Source: an uncultured Chloroflexota bacterium
GTDB taxonomy: Bacteria > Chloroflexota > Anaerolineae > Caldilineales > Caldilineaceae
Length of the DNA: 27,864 nucleotides
Assembly: GCA_903858085.1 (NCBI GenBank)
Contig: CAIOHJ010000251.1
Location: 1-27,864, forward strand
Reading direction: 5' to 3'
In this document: positions 7,644-17,374 of the stretch, piece by piece
Layout of the letters: every line of letters starts with the position of its first letter
Numbering within the stretch: position 1 is the first letter of the stretch
Notes under the pieces: model-generated
The model's database searches: none
What the model saw: only the letters and a program-made list of their open reading frames with translations
Told to the model about the DNA's origin: nothing
Position numbers and translations under genes: made by a program

Positions 7644-8738
7644 ATGCGTCGTACGATTGGCGTTCGAGAGATCGAAGACATTGCGTTGGGGGCGGCCGTG
7701 CTGGGGACTGGCGGGGGGGGCGATCCCTACATCGGTCGGCTGATGGCTGTGCAGGCCATCGAAGACTTTGGGCCGGTCGAACTGGTCTCCGTGGACGAGG
7801 TCGACGACGACGACTGGTCGGTTGCGATCGCCATGATGGGGGCACCGACGGTGATGGTCGAAAAAATCCCAGGGGGCAAGGAGGCAGAGCATGCCTTTCG
7901 CTCGATCGAAAGCTTTCTGGGCCGCCCGATCCGCTATCTTTACTCGATCGAGGCCGGGGGCATCAACTCGACGATCCCGATCGCGCTGGCGGCCCAGCTG
8001 CGCATGCCTCTGATCGACCTGGATGGCATGGGGCGGGCCTTCCCAGAGATCCAGATGGTCACCCATACCCTGTTTGGGATCACGGCGACCCCCTTTACCA
8101 TGGCGGACGAGAAGGGCAACAGCGCCGTGCTCTCCACAGTGGACAACCGCTGGATGGAGACCTTTGCGCGCAGCATTGCCGTCAACATGGGGGCTACGGC
8201 GCATATTGCCGCCTATGCGGCGTCGGGCCGACAACAAAAAGAGGCCGCTGTGCGCGGCACGATGACCCTGGCAGAGACGATCGGGCGCACGATTCGCGAG
8301 GCCCGGGCCGCCCATGTCGATGTCATTGCCCGCCTCTGTGCTGTGACGCAAGGGCAGGTGATTTTTCAGGGCAAGGTTGTCGATGTCCAGCGGCGGACCG
8401 TGGCTGGCTTTGCGCGCGGAGAAGCAATTTTGGAGGGCATCGGTGCGGATGTGGGCAGCCAGATGAGCATTGATTTTCAGAATGAAAATCTGATCGCCCG
8501 CCGCAACGGCAAGGTCAAAGTCAGCGTGCCCGATCTGATCACGATGGTGGAGGAGGAGACAGGCGAGCCCATCACCACCGAAGGGTTGCGCTACGGTTTC
8601 CGGGTCAACGTGATTGGGATGCCCAGCCACCCGCACTGGCGCACGCCAGCCGGGCTGGCAGTGGTAGGCCCGCGCTATTTTGGCTACGACGTCGATTTTG
8701 TCCCAGTGGAAGCGCGCCCTGTGCCTTGCGCGCCATGA
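7644..8738 (+). CDS. DUF917 family protein, second copy (S-methyl-thiohydantoin desulfurase family)
   Basis: At 364 residues this is a paralogue of the preceding gene. It repeats its motifs: 'LGTGGGGDPYIG', 'MMGAPTVMVEKIPGG', 'EAGGINSTIPIAL', 'DLDGMGRAFPEIQMVTH', 'VDVQRRTVAGFARGE', 'FQNENLIA' and 'VPDLITMVEEETGEPITTE'. The copies differ across the central region and at the C-terminus, so they are old paralogues and not a recent duplication. They may form a heteromer or act on successive substrates (inference). A strong ribosome-binding site (AAGGAGAG at 7629-7636) stands 7 nt before the ATG. The stop codon TGA overlaps the likely ATG of the glycosyltransferase gene (ATGA at 8735-8738). Confidence 0.87.
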   Translation: MRRTIGVREIEDIALGAAVLGTGGGGDPYIGRLMAVQAIEDFGPVELVSVDEVDDDDWSVAIAMMGAPTVMVEKIPGGKEAEHAFRSIESFLGRPIRYLYSIEAGGINSTIPIALAAQLRMPLIDLDGMGRAFPEIQMVTHTLFGITATPFTMADEKGNSAVLSTVDNRWMETFARSIAVNMGATAHIAAYAASGRQQKEAAVRGTMTLAETIGRTIREARAAHVDVIARLCAVTQGQVIFQGKVVDVQRRTVAGFARGEAILEGIGADVGSQMSIDFQNENLIARRNGKVKVSVPDLITMVEEETGEPITTEGLRYGFRVNVIGMPSHPHWRTPAGLAVVGPRYFGYDVDFVPVEARPVPCAP

Positions 8739-9880
8739 ATCTCTCTGGTGCGCCGCTGCAAAGCCCTTTTCGGATGGCGCTGGTGCATGACTGGCTCAAC
8801 CAGATGGGCGGTGCGGAGAAGGTGCTCGAAGTGCTGGTCGGGCTTTTTCCCGGGGCGCCGGTCTATACGAGCATGTACGACCGTCAGGCCCTGCCTTCTG
8901 CCTACGAGCAGTGGGAGATCCACACCACCTTTATGCAGCGACTGCCAGGGGTTCTGCACCACCACCAGCGCTATCTGCCGCTCTACCCGGTTGCCTTTTC
9001 TCGCACCGACCTCAGCGAATACGATCTGGTGCTCAGCAACAAGAGTGGCTTCTGCCACGGTGTGCAGACGGCCCGTGCGCAGCGCCGTGCCTTGCACGTC
9101 TGTTACTGTCTGACGCCGACCCGTTTTCTCTGGCTTTTTGACCACTATCGTCTGCGTGAGCAGATTCACCCGCTTCTGGCTGCTGGGCTGCAGCCGTTGC
9201 TGGCGGGGTTGCGCCGCTGGGACTATGCGGCGGCCCAGCGCGTCGACCATTTCATTGCGATCAGCAGCGAAATTCAGCGACGGATCCGAACGGTCTACGG
9301 GCGAGAGAGCGTTGTCATCCACCCGCCGGTGGACACCGACTACTTCCAGCCGGTGCAGCGTCTGGTGGCTGGCGACTACTATTTGATTGTCAGCCGGCTG
9401 ATCCCCTACAAACGGATCGACCTGGCGGTGCGGGCCTTTGCCGGGCTGCCTGGCGAAAAGCTGGTCGTTGTCGGCGACGGTCGCGACCGGGCCGAGCTGG
9501 CGGCGCGAGCGACCCCCAACGTCACCTTTTTGGGCTGGCAGCCGCGCGAGCGGGTGCGAGACCTGCTGCAGCGCTGTCGTGGCTTTCTGTTTCCTGGGCT
9601 GGAAGATTTTGGCATTGCGCCGGTCGAGGCGTTGAGCGCCGGGCGGCCGGTGATTGCTTTTGCCGGGGGGGGAGCGCTCGACACCATCCTCCCTGGGCAG
9701 ACAGGCGAGCTCTTCCCTGAGCAGAGTGCAGAGAGCCTGCAGGAGGCGCTGCGGCGGTTTGACTGGCAGGCGTACACGCCGGAGGCGTGCCGGGCGCAGG
9801 CCGAGCGCTTCAGCACGGCGACGTTCCGGCACAAGCTGCTGGCGTACCTGGATGCTCTGTTGGCTCGCTCTGATGTATAA
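8735..9880 (+). CDS. Glycosyltransferase, GT4 family
   Basis: This 381-residue cytoplasmic or membrane-associated enzyme has a GT-B fold. The N-terminal domain shows 'ALVHDWLNQMGGAEKVLEVL', a common acceptor-domain start in GT4 proteins. The C-terminal nucleotide-sugar domain contains 'YYLIVSRLIPYKRIDLAVRAF', 'LVVVGDG', 'VTFLGW' and the E-x7-E type motif 'EDFGIAPVEAL'. It probably transfers mannose or another hexose during polysaccharide assembly; the sugar cannot be decided from sequence. ATG 8735 overlaps the preceding stop by 4 nt. ATG 8774, giving 'MALVHDW', matches the usual family start better but has no clear ribosome-binding site. This gene opens the surface-polysaccharide cluster. 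Confidence 0.9.
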   Translation: MNLSGAPLQSPFRMALVHDWLNQMGGAEKVLEVLVGLFPGAPVYTSMYDRQALPSAYEQWEIHTTFMQRLPGVLHHHQRYLPLYPVAFSRTDLSEYDLVLSNKSGFCHGVQTARAQRRALHVCYCLTPTRFLWLFDHYRLREQIHPLLAAGLQPLLAGLRRWDYAAAQRVDHFIAISSEIQRRIRTVYGRESVVIHPPVDTDYFQPVQRLVAGDYYLIVSRLIPYKRIDLAVRAFAGLPGEKLVVVGDGRDRAELAARATPNVTFLGWQPRERVRDLLQRCRGFLFPGLEDFGIAPVEALSAGRPVIAFAGGGALDTILPGQTGELFPEQSAESLQEALRRFDWQAYTPEACRAQAERFSTATFRHKLLAYLDALLARSDV

Positions 9881-9881
9881 T
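9876..9881 (+). promoter_or_regulatory. Possible -10 element (TATAAT) at the end of the glycosyltransferase gene
   Basis: An exact TATAAT overlaps the stop codon of the glycosyltransferase gene, 94 nt before the first chain-length gene. No recognisable -35 hexamer lies at 16-18 nt, and there is no extended TGN motif in the right place. It is therefore only a weak candidate for a promoter driving the chain-length/DUF2079/rml part of the cluster. Confidence 0.3.
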
Positions 9882-9931
9882 GGTCGTACGGACCCCGCAC
9901 CCAGCAGGGAGTCTGCAGCAAGGGAGAGCCC

Positions 9932-9985
9932 ATGCGCATCGAACCAAGGGTTGAAGGGGAAACAGGGCACGCGGCATGGAATTGA
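9932..9985 (+). CDS. Possible 17-codon leader ORF overlapping the first chain-length gene
   Basis: An ATG at 9932, preceded by the purine-rich AAGGGAGAG at 9920-9928, opens a 17-codon frame that ends in TGA at 9983-9985. The stop lies 10 nt inside the next gene, whose own ATG (9976) has no good ribosome-binding site. Ribosomes finishing this mini-ORF could re-initiate at 9976, giving translational coupling. The peptide has no recognisable features, and the ORF may be chance. Confidence 0.25.
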   Translation: MRIEPRVEGETGHAAWN

Positions 9986-10716
9986 AAGCGTACGGTATCA
10001 TTTTCAAACGGCGCGGTTGGCTGCTTGTGGGGCTGGTGCTGTTGGTGGGGCTGCTGAGCCTGATTCAGCTGCGCCCGTGGCAGCCTGCCCCGCCGCTCTA
10101 TACGGCCTCTTTGCGCATGCTGGTTGGCGTGTTGCCCGCTGCCGAACAGGATGTTGCCGCCTACGACCCACGCTATTATGCCTGGTTGACCAGCGAGTAT
10201 CTGGTCGACGATTTCACCGAGGTGGTGCGCAGCCAGCTCTTTGCCGAACGGGTCAGCCAGCGGCTGCAGGGTATTTCGCTCCCACCGGGTGTGATCCAAA
10301 GCAGCGCTGCGACCGGCAAACTGCACCGGATCATCACGCTCAATTTTACGTGGGGGGACGCCACACAGATCGAGGCGGTTGCGCGAGCGGCGGCCGACGA
10401 GCTGACTCAAAATACGGGCTTTTATTTTCAGCAGCTGGGCACCGATCGTGCGGGGGTGACGCTTTTGGACGGGCCGACGGTGGGGGTGGTCGGTCGCAGT
10501 GTGCGGGAACAGGTCGAGTTTCCGCTGCGTCTGCTGCTGGCTTTTCTGGCTGGGGTGGGGCTGATTTTTTGGTTGCACTACCTGGATGGGTCGATTCGCC
10601 TGGAAGAGGAGCTGGAAGCACTTGGAATTCCGGTGCTGGGGAGTATCCCTCGGCGCCGGTATAGGCTGTCGGCAGGGACACCTGCATGGTTTGGGGGCAA
10701 GAGAGGTGGGGCGTGA
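9976..10716 (+). CDS. Wzz/CpsC-type polysaccharide chain-length (co-polymerase) protein, first copy
   Basis: The 246-residue inner-membrane protein has a short cytoplasmic N-terminus, a first membrane helix at about residues 15-31 ('LLVGLVLLVGLLSLIQL') and a long extracytoplasmic region to about residue 178. A second helix lies near 179-198, then a cytoplasmic tail with 'LEEELEALGIPVLGSIPRRR'. That two-helix layout and the 'LG-IPVLG-IP' tail are typical of Wzz/CpsC co-polymerases, which set chain length and dock onto a CpsD tyrosine kinase. A second copy follows with a 4-nt overlap, and a CpsD-like protein is encoded two genes later. The family call rests on topology and the tail motif, as the outer region is poorly conserved. 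Confidence 0.78.
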   Translation: MELKAYGIIFKRRGWLLVGLVLLVGLLSLIQLRPWQPAPPLYTASLRMLVGVLPAAEQDVAAYDPRYYAWLTSEYLVDDFTEVVRSQLFAERVSQRLQGISLPPGVIQSSAATGKLHRIITLNFTWGDATQIEAVARAAADELTQNTGFYFQQLGTDRAGVTLLDGPTVGVVGRSVREQVEFPLRLLLAFLAGVGLIFWLHYLDGSIRLEEELEALGIPVLGSIPRRRYRLSAGTPAWFGGKRGGA

Positions 10717-11405
10717 CGTTACAGGAATATGGGCGGATTCTCCGCAGGTGGGGCTGGCTGGTTGTGCTGGGTCTGCTGTTGGGGGCGGCGGCTGCTTTTG
10801 GCATCAGCGCTGTACAGAAGGAACTGTACCAGGCTGTGGTGGAAGTCAGCACGGTGCCTGCTCGGCCGGACTGGGGGTTGGGCAATACGGCCAAGGATCT
10901 GATGCGCAATTTCACGGCCAATCTGAAGACACCAGAGATCGCTGCGCGCGTGATTGCCCGTCAGCAGCTCGACATGAACCCCTACGATCTGTTGGCCGAT
11001 ACCCAGATCGAACCGGATTCCAGCACCTTTACGATCAAAGTGCAGGTGCGCAACGCCGATGGGGAGGTGGCCAAGCAAGCCGCCTTGGGCTTTGCCGACG
11101 AGTTTCTCGAAGAGCGGACTGCCTATTACGCCCAGCTCGACAAGAGCGACCGCATCGAGGTCAAAATTCGCAGCCGTGACATCGGCTACAGCCAGATCCA
11201 GCCCAAGCCGTTGCTCAACGCAGTGGCAGGGGCTGTGCTGGGGCTGTTGCTGGGGATCGGGCTGGTGTTGTTGCTGACCTGGATGGAGGCGGATCTGCTG
11301 CGCACGCCCGCTGCGGTGGAACGCTCGCTGGGGTTGCCGGTGCTCGGTGCGATCCCGCGCGGCCGTGCAGCCGTCGGCCGTGCGGACGCCGCAAAGAGTC
11401 TCTGA
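10713..11405 (+). CDS. Wzz/CpsC-type polysaccharide chain-length (co-polymerase) protein, second copy
   Basis: This 230-residue paralogue in layout of the preceding protein has 'LQEYGRILRRWGWLVVLGLLLGAAAA' at the N-terminus (one helix), an extracytoplasmic region with 'DGEVAKQAALGFADEFLEER', a second helix near 170-190 and the tail 'VERSLGLPVLGAIPRGR'. GTG 10713 is preferred over the upstream in-frame ATG at 10686. The GTG overlaps the preceding TGA (GTGA), is preceded by a purine-rich AGAGAGGTGGGG, and starts right at the conserved region. Two half-different co-polymerases in tandem may form a mixed complex (inference). Confidence 0.8.
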   Translation: MTLQEYGRILRRWGWLVVLGLLLGAAAAFGISAVQKELYQAVVEVSTVPARPDWGLGNTAKDLMRNFTANLKTPEIAARVIARQQLDMNPYDLLADTQIEPDSSTFTIKVQVRNADGEVAKQAALGFADEFLEERTAYYAQLDKSDRIEVKIRSRDIGYSQIQPKPLLNAVAGAVLGLLLGIGLVLLLTWMEADLLRTPAAVERSLGLPVLGAIPRGRAAVGRADAAKSL

Positions 11406-11425
11406 GCGGCTCCGCCGAATTCTCC

Positions 11426-13842
<2,417 letters not shown>

Positions 13843-13846
<4 letters not shown>

Positions 13847-14457
13847 GTCTGATCACACTGTCCGAACCGCAAAGCACAGTGGCTGAAGCCTATCAGAGCC
13901 TGCGCACCAGCCTGGAATTTTCCAGCCTGGAAAAACCGGTGCATTCGATTTTGGTGGCGGCTGTGGACAACAGCACCGACAAGTCGACGTCGGCTGCCAA
14001 TCTGGCAGTGGTGATGGCCCAGGCTGGGGACCGTGTGATCCTGGTGGATGGGGATTTGCGCCAGCCACGTCAGCACGAGCTGTTCGGGCTGGCCAACAAC
14101 AGTGGGCTGGCCCAGTGGCTGGAGGCGGGGGGGGCTCCGCCGCTGCAGCAAACGGTGCTCCCCAATCTGCGTCTTCTGGCCGGCGGGCCCGCCGTCAGCA
14201 ACCCGGTGGCGCTGCTGAGCACGCGCCGGCTGGGAGAGCGGCTGGGGGAATTGGCTGCGCTGGCGCAATATGTGCTGGTTGACGCCCCCTCTCTGCTCTC
14301 TGTCACCGATGCTGCGCTGTGGGCCAGCCAGGTCGACGGCGTGGTTTTGTTGGTCAGCGGCGGCAGCACGCAAAAAACACAGGCACAACGCGCCAAAGCA
14401 GTCTTGGAGCGAGTCCAGGCCAAGCTGTTGGGTGCCGTGCTGCTGAATGCAGAGTGA
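13843..14457 (+). CDS. CpsD-like (BY-kinase family) ATPase with degenerate P-loop
   Basis: The 204-residue MinD/ParA-fold protein resembles CpsD/CapB/Wzc kinase domains. It has the N-terminal 'VAEAYQSLRTSLEFSS' motif, Walker A' 'VILVDGDLRQPRQHELFGL' (D69 and D71), 'NSGLAQWLE' and Walker B 'YVLVDAPSLLSVTDAALWA' (D147). The Walker A position reads 'DNSTDKSTSAANLA' (K47) where active kinases have 'PGEGKST'. The lysine and following Ser-Thr are kept but both glycines are lost. No tyrosine-rich tail is present. It starts inside the stop codon of the DUF2079 gene (ATGA overlap). It may be a structural partner of the two Wzz-like proteins and not an active tyrosine kinase (inference). Confidence 0.85.
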
Positions 14458-14482
14458 ATCAGAACCAGGAGAGAAGGGACAG

Positions 14483-15550
14483 ATGAAGGGGCTTATTCTC
14501 AGTGGCGGCAAAGGCACGCGCCTGTACCCGATCACCTTCAACCGCGCCAAACAGTTGGTTCCGATCGCCAACAAACCTGTGCTCTTTCGGGTGATCGAGG
14601 CGATCCAGGAGGCGGGGATCGAGGACATCGGCATTGTGATCGGCGACACTGGCGCTGAAATTCGGGAGGCGGTTGGGGACGGCAGGCGTTGGGGGGTTCG
14701 GGTGACCTATCTTCCCCAGGAGGCGCCGCTTGGCCTGGCCCATGCGGTCAAGATCAGCCAGGAATTTTTGGGCGACGAACGCTTCGTCATGTTTCTGGGG
14801 GACAACGTGATCCAGGGGGGGATCAGCGGCCTCATCCGCCAGTTTGCATCCAGCGACTGGAACAGCCAGGTGGTGTTGACGGCGGTCGACCAGCCCCAGC
14901 ACTACGGGGTGGCCGAGCTCAACGAACAGGGAGGGATTCGTCGGCTGGTCGAGAAACCGCGCAACCCGGCGAGCAACCTGGCGCTGGTCGGCATCTATAT
15001 GTTCGACCACAACGTCTTCAGAGCGGTCAACGCCATCAAGCCGAGCTGGCGCGGCGAGTTGGAGATCACCGACGCCATCCAGTGGCTGGTGGAAAATGGC
15101 TACGCCGTGCACCCCTATGTTCATCGCGGCTGGTGGATCGACACCGGCAAACCGATCGACATGCTGGAAGCCAACAACCGGGTGCTGGCCGAGCTCTCCC
15201 ATCAGGTGGAGGGCTATGTGGACCGGGACAGCAAAGTCGACCATCTGGTGACCGTCGAACGGGGCGCCGAAATCATCAACAGCGTGATCCGCGGGCCCGC
15301 CATCATCGGCGAGCATACCCGCATTGTCAACAGCTATGTGGGCCCCTTCACCAGCATCTTTCATCACACCCACGTCGAAGACAGCGAGATCGAGCACAGC
15401 ATTGTGCTGGACCACAGCAAGATCGTGGGGATTCCGAGCCGGATCGAGGACAGCATCATCGGCCGTGACGTCGAGGTGACCTACAGCCCGATCAAGCCCA
15501 AGGCATACAAGATGACACTGGGAGACCACTCGCGCGTCGGGTTGTTGTAG
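14483..15550 (+). CDS. rmlA: Glucose-1-phosphate thymidylyltransferase, long form (RmlA/RfbA)
   Basis: The 355-residue enzyme makes dTDP-glucose from glucose-1-phosphate and dTTP. The nucleotide-binding start 'KGLILSGGKGTRLYPIT' is complete. 'PLGLAHAVKISQEFLGD', 'FVMFLGDNVIQGG', 'VEKP' and 'WWIDTGKPIDMLEANN' follow. A C-terminal left-handed beta-helix region (about 245-350, hexapeptide-like 'RGPAIIGEHTRIVNSYVGPFTSI') marks the long form, seen in antibiotic and surface-sugar clusters. ATG 14483 is chosen because AGGAGAGAAGGG lies just upstream and the glycine-rich motif follows at once; an in-frame ATG at 14447 lies inside the previous gene. Its partner RmlB is encoded one gene downstream. Confidence 0.93.
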   Translation: MKGLILSGGKGTRLYPITFNRAKQLVPIANKPVLFRVIEAIQEAGIEDIGIVIGDTGAEIREAVGDGRRWGVRVTYLPQEAPLGLAHAVKISQEFLGDERFVMFLGDNVIQGGISGLIRQFASSDWNSQVVLTAVDQPQHYGVAELNEQGGIRRLVEKPRNPASNLALVGIYMFDHNVFRAVNAIKPSWRGELEITDAIQWLVENGYAVHPYVHRGWWIDTGKPIDMLEANNRVLAELSHQVEGYVDRDSKVDHLVTVERGAEIINSVIRGPAIIGEHTRIVNSYVGPFTSIFHHTHVEDSEIEHSIVLDHSKIVGIPSRIEDSIIGRDVEVTYSPIKPKAYKMTLGDHSRVGLL

Positions 15551-15551
15551 C

Positions 15552-16295
15552 TTGGCTGCGACCGAGCCCGTGTTGCCCTCTCCGCTTCTCTCTCCGCTTC
15601 TCTCGGTGGCAGCGTTGGCTGCTGCACTGCGCTGTTGGCGGCCAGGGGAGCCTTTTGCGGAGGCAAGCCCGCTGCTCTCCGGGCGCGCTCTGGCACCGTT
15701 TTACCGCCTGCGGCCTGGCAGCGTCGAGGAAGAGGGAAGAGCGGCAGCGCAGCTGGCTGGGGAAGTCGCCGAGCGTCTGCGCCGTCTGCGTCAGGCCTAT
15801 GGGGAGTGGCAGCAGTTTGAGCCGGGTCCCTATTTTGACCTGACCGAGGAGCAGGCGGCGCTGCTCACCCGGGTCGTGGAGCGGGCCTCTACCGTCCATG
15901 TCGTGGTCTATCTGGACGCGCTCTTACCTGCCTTTCAGGCCGTGCAGAGCTGTGCAGGGCAGAAGTTCCCGCAGATGACCCCCTGCTGGCAGAATGCGTT
16001 GACCAGTTCCTGGGCGCGCTTGTTGGAGGTATTGGGGACGGCCCGGAGAGCTCTGCAGCGAGACATCACGCTGTTGGCCTACAGCGCTGCCGACGAAGAG
16101 CTGGTGCGCTGGCAGCGCGCCGGTGGAGAGCGGCCAGCAAGGGCTTGGGCCCCGCTGGCTGTCAAGGAACTGCCCAGCCTGACCTTGTCCGTGGATCTGC
16201 CGCTCCCTGTGTTTCTCCAGTCTGGCCGCAGACGCCGCCTGCGGCGCACCTGGCAGCGGCTCTACAGCCGTCTGCCCGGAGAGCGGTTCGAGTAG
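15552..16295 (+). CDS. Hypothetical protein between rmlA and rmlB
   Basis: I do not recognise this 247-residue protein. The frame fills the space between rmlA and rmlB almost exactly and is on the operon's strand, which supports a real gene. It starts at TTG 15552 or GTG 15570; neither has a clear ribosome-binding site. The N-terminus is Pro/Leu/Ser-rich with two copies of 'SPLL' from a 12-nt tandem repeat, then a short hydrophobic stretch ('VAALAAAL'). The rest looks helical and soluble, rich in Arg, Leu and Ala, with scattered cysteines ('RCWRP', 'QSCAG', 'PCWQN') and a very basic C-terminal part ('GRRRRLRRTWQRLY'). No catalytic motif is visible. It could be a lineage-specific accessory protein. 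Confidence 0.6.
   Translation: MAATEPVLPSPLLSPLLSVAALAAALRCWRPGEPFAEASPLLSGRALAPFYRLRPGSVEEEGRAAAQLAGEVAERLRRLRQAYGEWQQFEPGPYFDLTEEQAALLTRVVERASTVHVVVYLDALLPAFQAVQSCAGQKFPQMTPCWQNALTSSWARLLEVLGTARRALQRDITLLAYSAADEELVRWQRAGGERPARAWAPLAVKELPSLTLSVDLPLPVFLQSGRRRRLRRTWQRLYSRLPGERFE
15578..15604 (+). repeat. 12-nt tandem repeat, two full copies plus a partial
   Basis: The unit CTCTCCGCTTCT occurs at 15578-15589 and 15590-15601 and is followed by CTC. It lies in frame at the 5' end of the hypothetical gene and encodes a repeated Ser-Pro-Leu-Leu. A change in copy number would keep the reading frame. Confidence 0.8.
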
Positions 16296-16330
16296 ATGGG
16301 GCGCATTGCGTCGTTTGAGGAGGAGAAAAA

Positions 16331-17359
16331 ATGCAAAAATTATTTGTGACCGGGGGCGCCGGCTTTATTGGGTGTAATTTTGTCCGGTACATGCTGGAGC
16401 GGCACCCAGAGTGCTCGGTCGTGGTCTACGACAAGTTGACCTATGCTGGGCGGATGGAGAACTTGTTGGATGTTCAGGCTCGGCATGGAAGCCGCCTGCA
16501 CTTTGTGCGCGGGGACATCTGCGATGCCGCTGCGGTGGAGGGGGCTCTTCGGGAGTATGGGGTCGACACGATTGTCAACTTTGCTGCTGAAACCCATGTG
16601 GACCGCAGCATTTTGAACCCGGACGCGTTCATCCAGACCGACGTCTACGGGACCTATGTCTTGCTGGAGGCTGCGCGCAAGGCTGGCAACCTGCGGTACC
16701 ATCAGATCAGCACCGACGAGGTCTACGGCCATATTCATGGCGACCACCGCAGCATGGAGAGCGACAACCTGGCCCCGCGCAGCCCCTATGCTGCCAGCAA
16801 AGCAGGCGGCGACCATATGGCGGCCGCCTACTGGATCACCTATGGGTTGCCGGTCACAATCAGCCGTGGGGCCAACAACATCGGCCCATTCCAGTATCCT
16901 GAAAAGGTCGTCCCGTTGTTTGTGACCAATGCGTTGGCGGATCTCGCTTTGCCGGTCTATGGAGATGGGCGGCAGATGCGCGACTATCAGCATGTGCTGG
17001 ATCACTGTGTGGGGATCGATGTGGTGCTGCAGCGGGGGGAGATCGGGCAGACATACAACATTGGCACGGGCCGCGAGATGACCAACCTGGAGATGGTCGA
17101 GATTTTGCTGGAGGAGCTGGGCAAGCCGCGCAGCCTGATCCAACATGTCGAGGATCGCCAGGGGCACGACCGCCGCTACTGCATGAACGTGGACAAAGTG
17201 ATGGCGCTGGGCTGGGAGCCGAGCTACACGCATGAGGCTGCGATTCGTGCGACCGTGCGTTGGTATGTCGACAACCGTTGGTGGTGGGAACCGATCCGCA
17301 GCGGTGAGTTTCAGGACTATTATCAGCGGCTGTATGGCCAGCGCAAGGTGATTGGGTAG
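16331..17359 (+). CDS. rmlB: dTDP-glucose 4,6-dehydratase (RmlB/RfbB)
   Basis: This 342-residue short-chain-dehydrogenase-fold enzyme converts dTDP-glucose to dTDP-4-keto-6-deoxyglucose using bound NAD. The NAD motif 'TGGAGFIG' is at residues 7-14. 'AAETHVDRSI' is the usual segment, 'STDEVYG' carries the catalytic Thr-Asp-Glu near 126-128, and 'YAASK' is at 153-157 with the catalytic Tyr and Lys. 'RGANNIGPFQYPEKVVPLF' is also characteristic. An almost perfect ribosome-binding site (GAGGAGGAG at 16317-16325) precedes ATG 16331 by 5 nt. RmlC and RmlD are not in the window, so the end sugar (rhamnose or another 6-deoxyhexose) is open. Confidence 0.95.
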   Translation: MQKLFVTGGAGFIGCNFVRYMLERHPECSVVVYDKLTYAGRMENLLDVQARHGSRLHFVRGDICDAAAVEGALREYGVDTIVNFAAETHVDRSILNPDAFIQTDVYGTYVLLEAARKAGNLRYHQISTDEVYGHIHGDHRSMESDNLAPRSPYAASKAGGDHMAAAYWITYGLPVTISRGANNIGPFQYPEKVVPLFVTNALADLALPVYGDGRQMRDYQHVLDHCVGIDVVLQRGEIGQTYNIGTGREMTNLEMVEILLEELGKPRSLIQHVEDRQGHDRRYCMNVDKVMALGWEPSYTHEAAIRATVRWYVDNRWWWEPIRSGEFQDYYQRLYGQRKVIG

Positions 17360-17374
17360 GGGAGGGAGGCCGCT

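Noticed and set aside
5797..7845. 682-codon open frame on the - strand
   Set aside because: It runs antisense across the HyuA-like and first DUF917 genes and shows no protein family motif.
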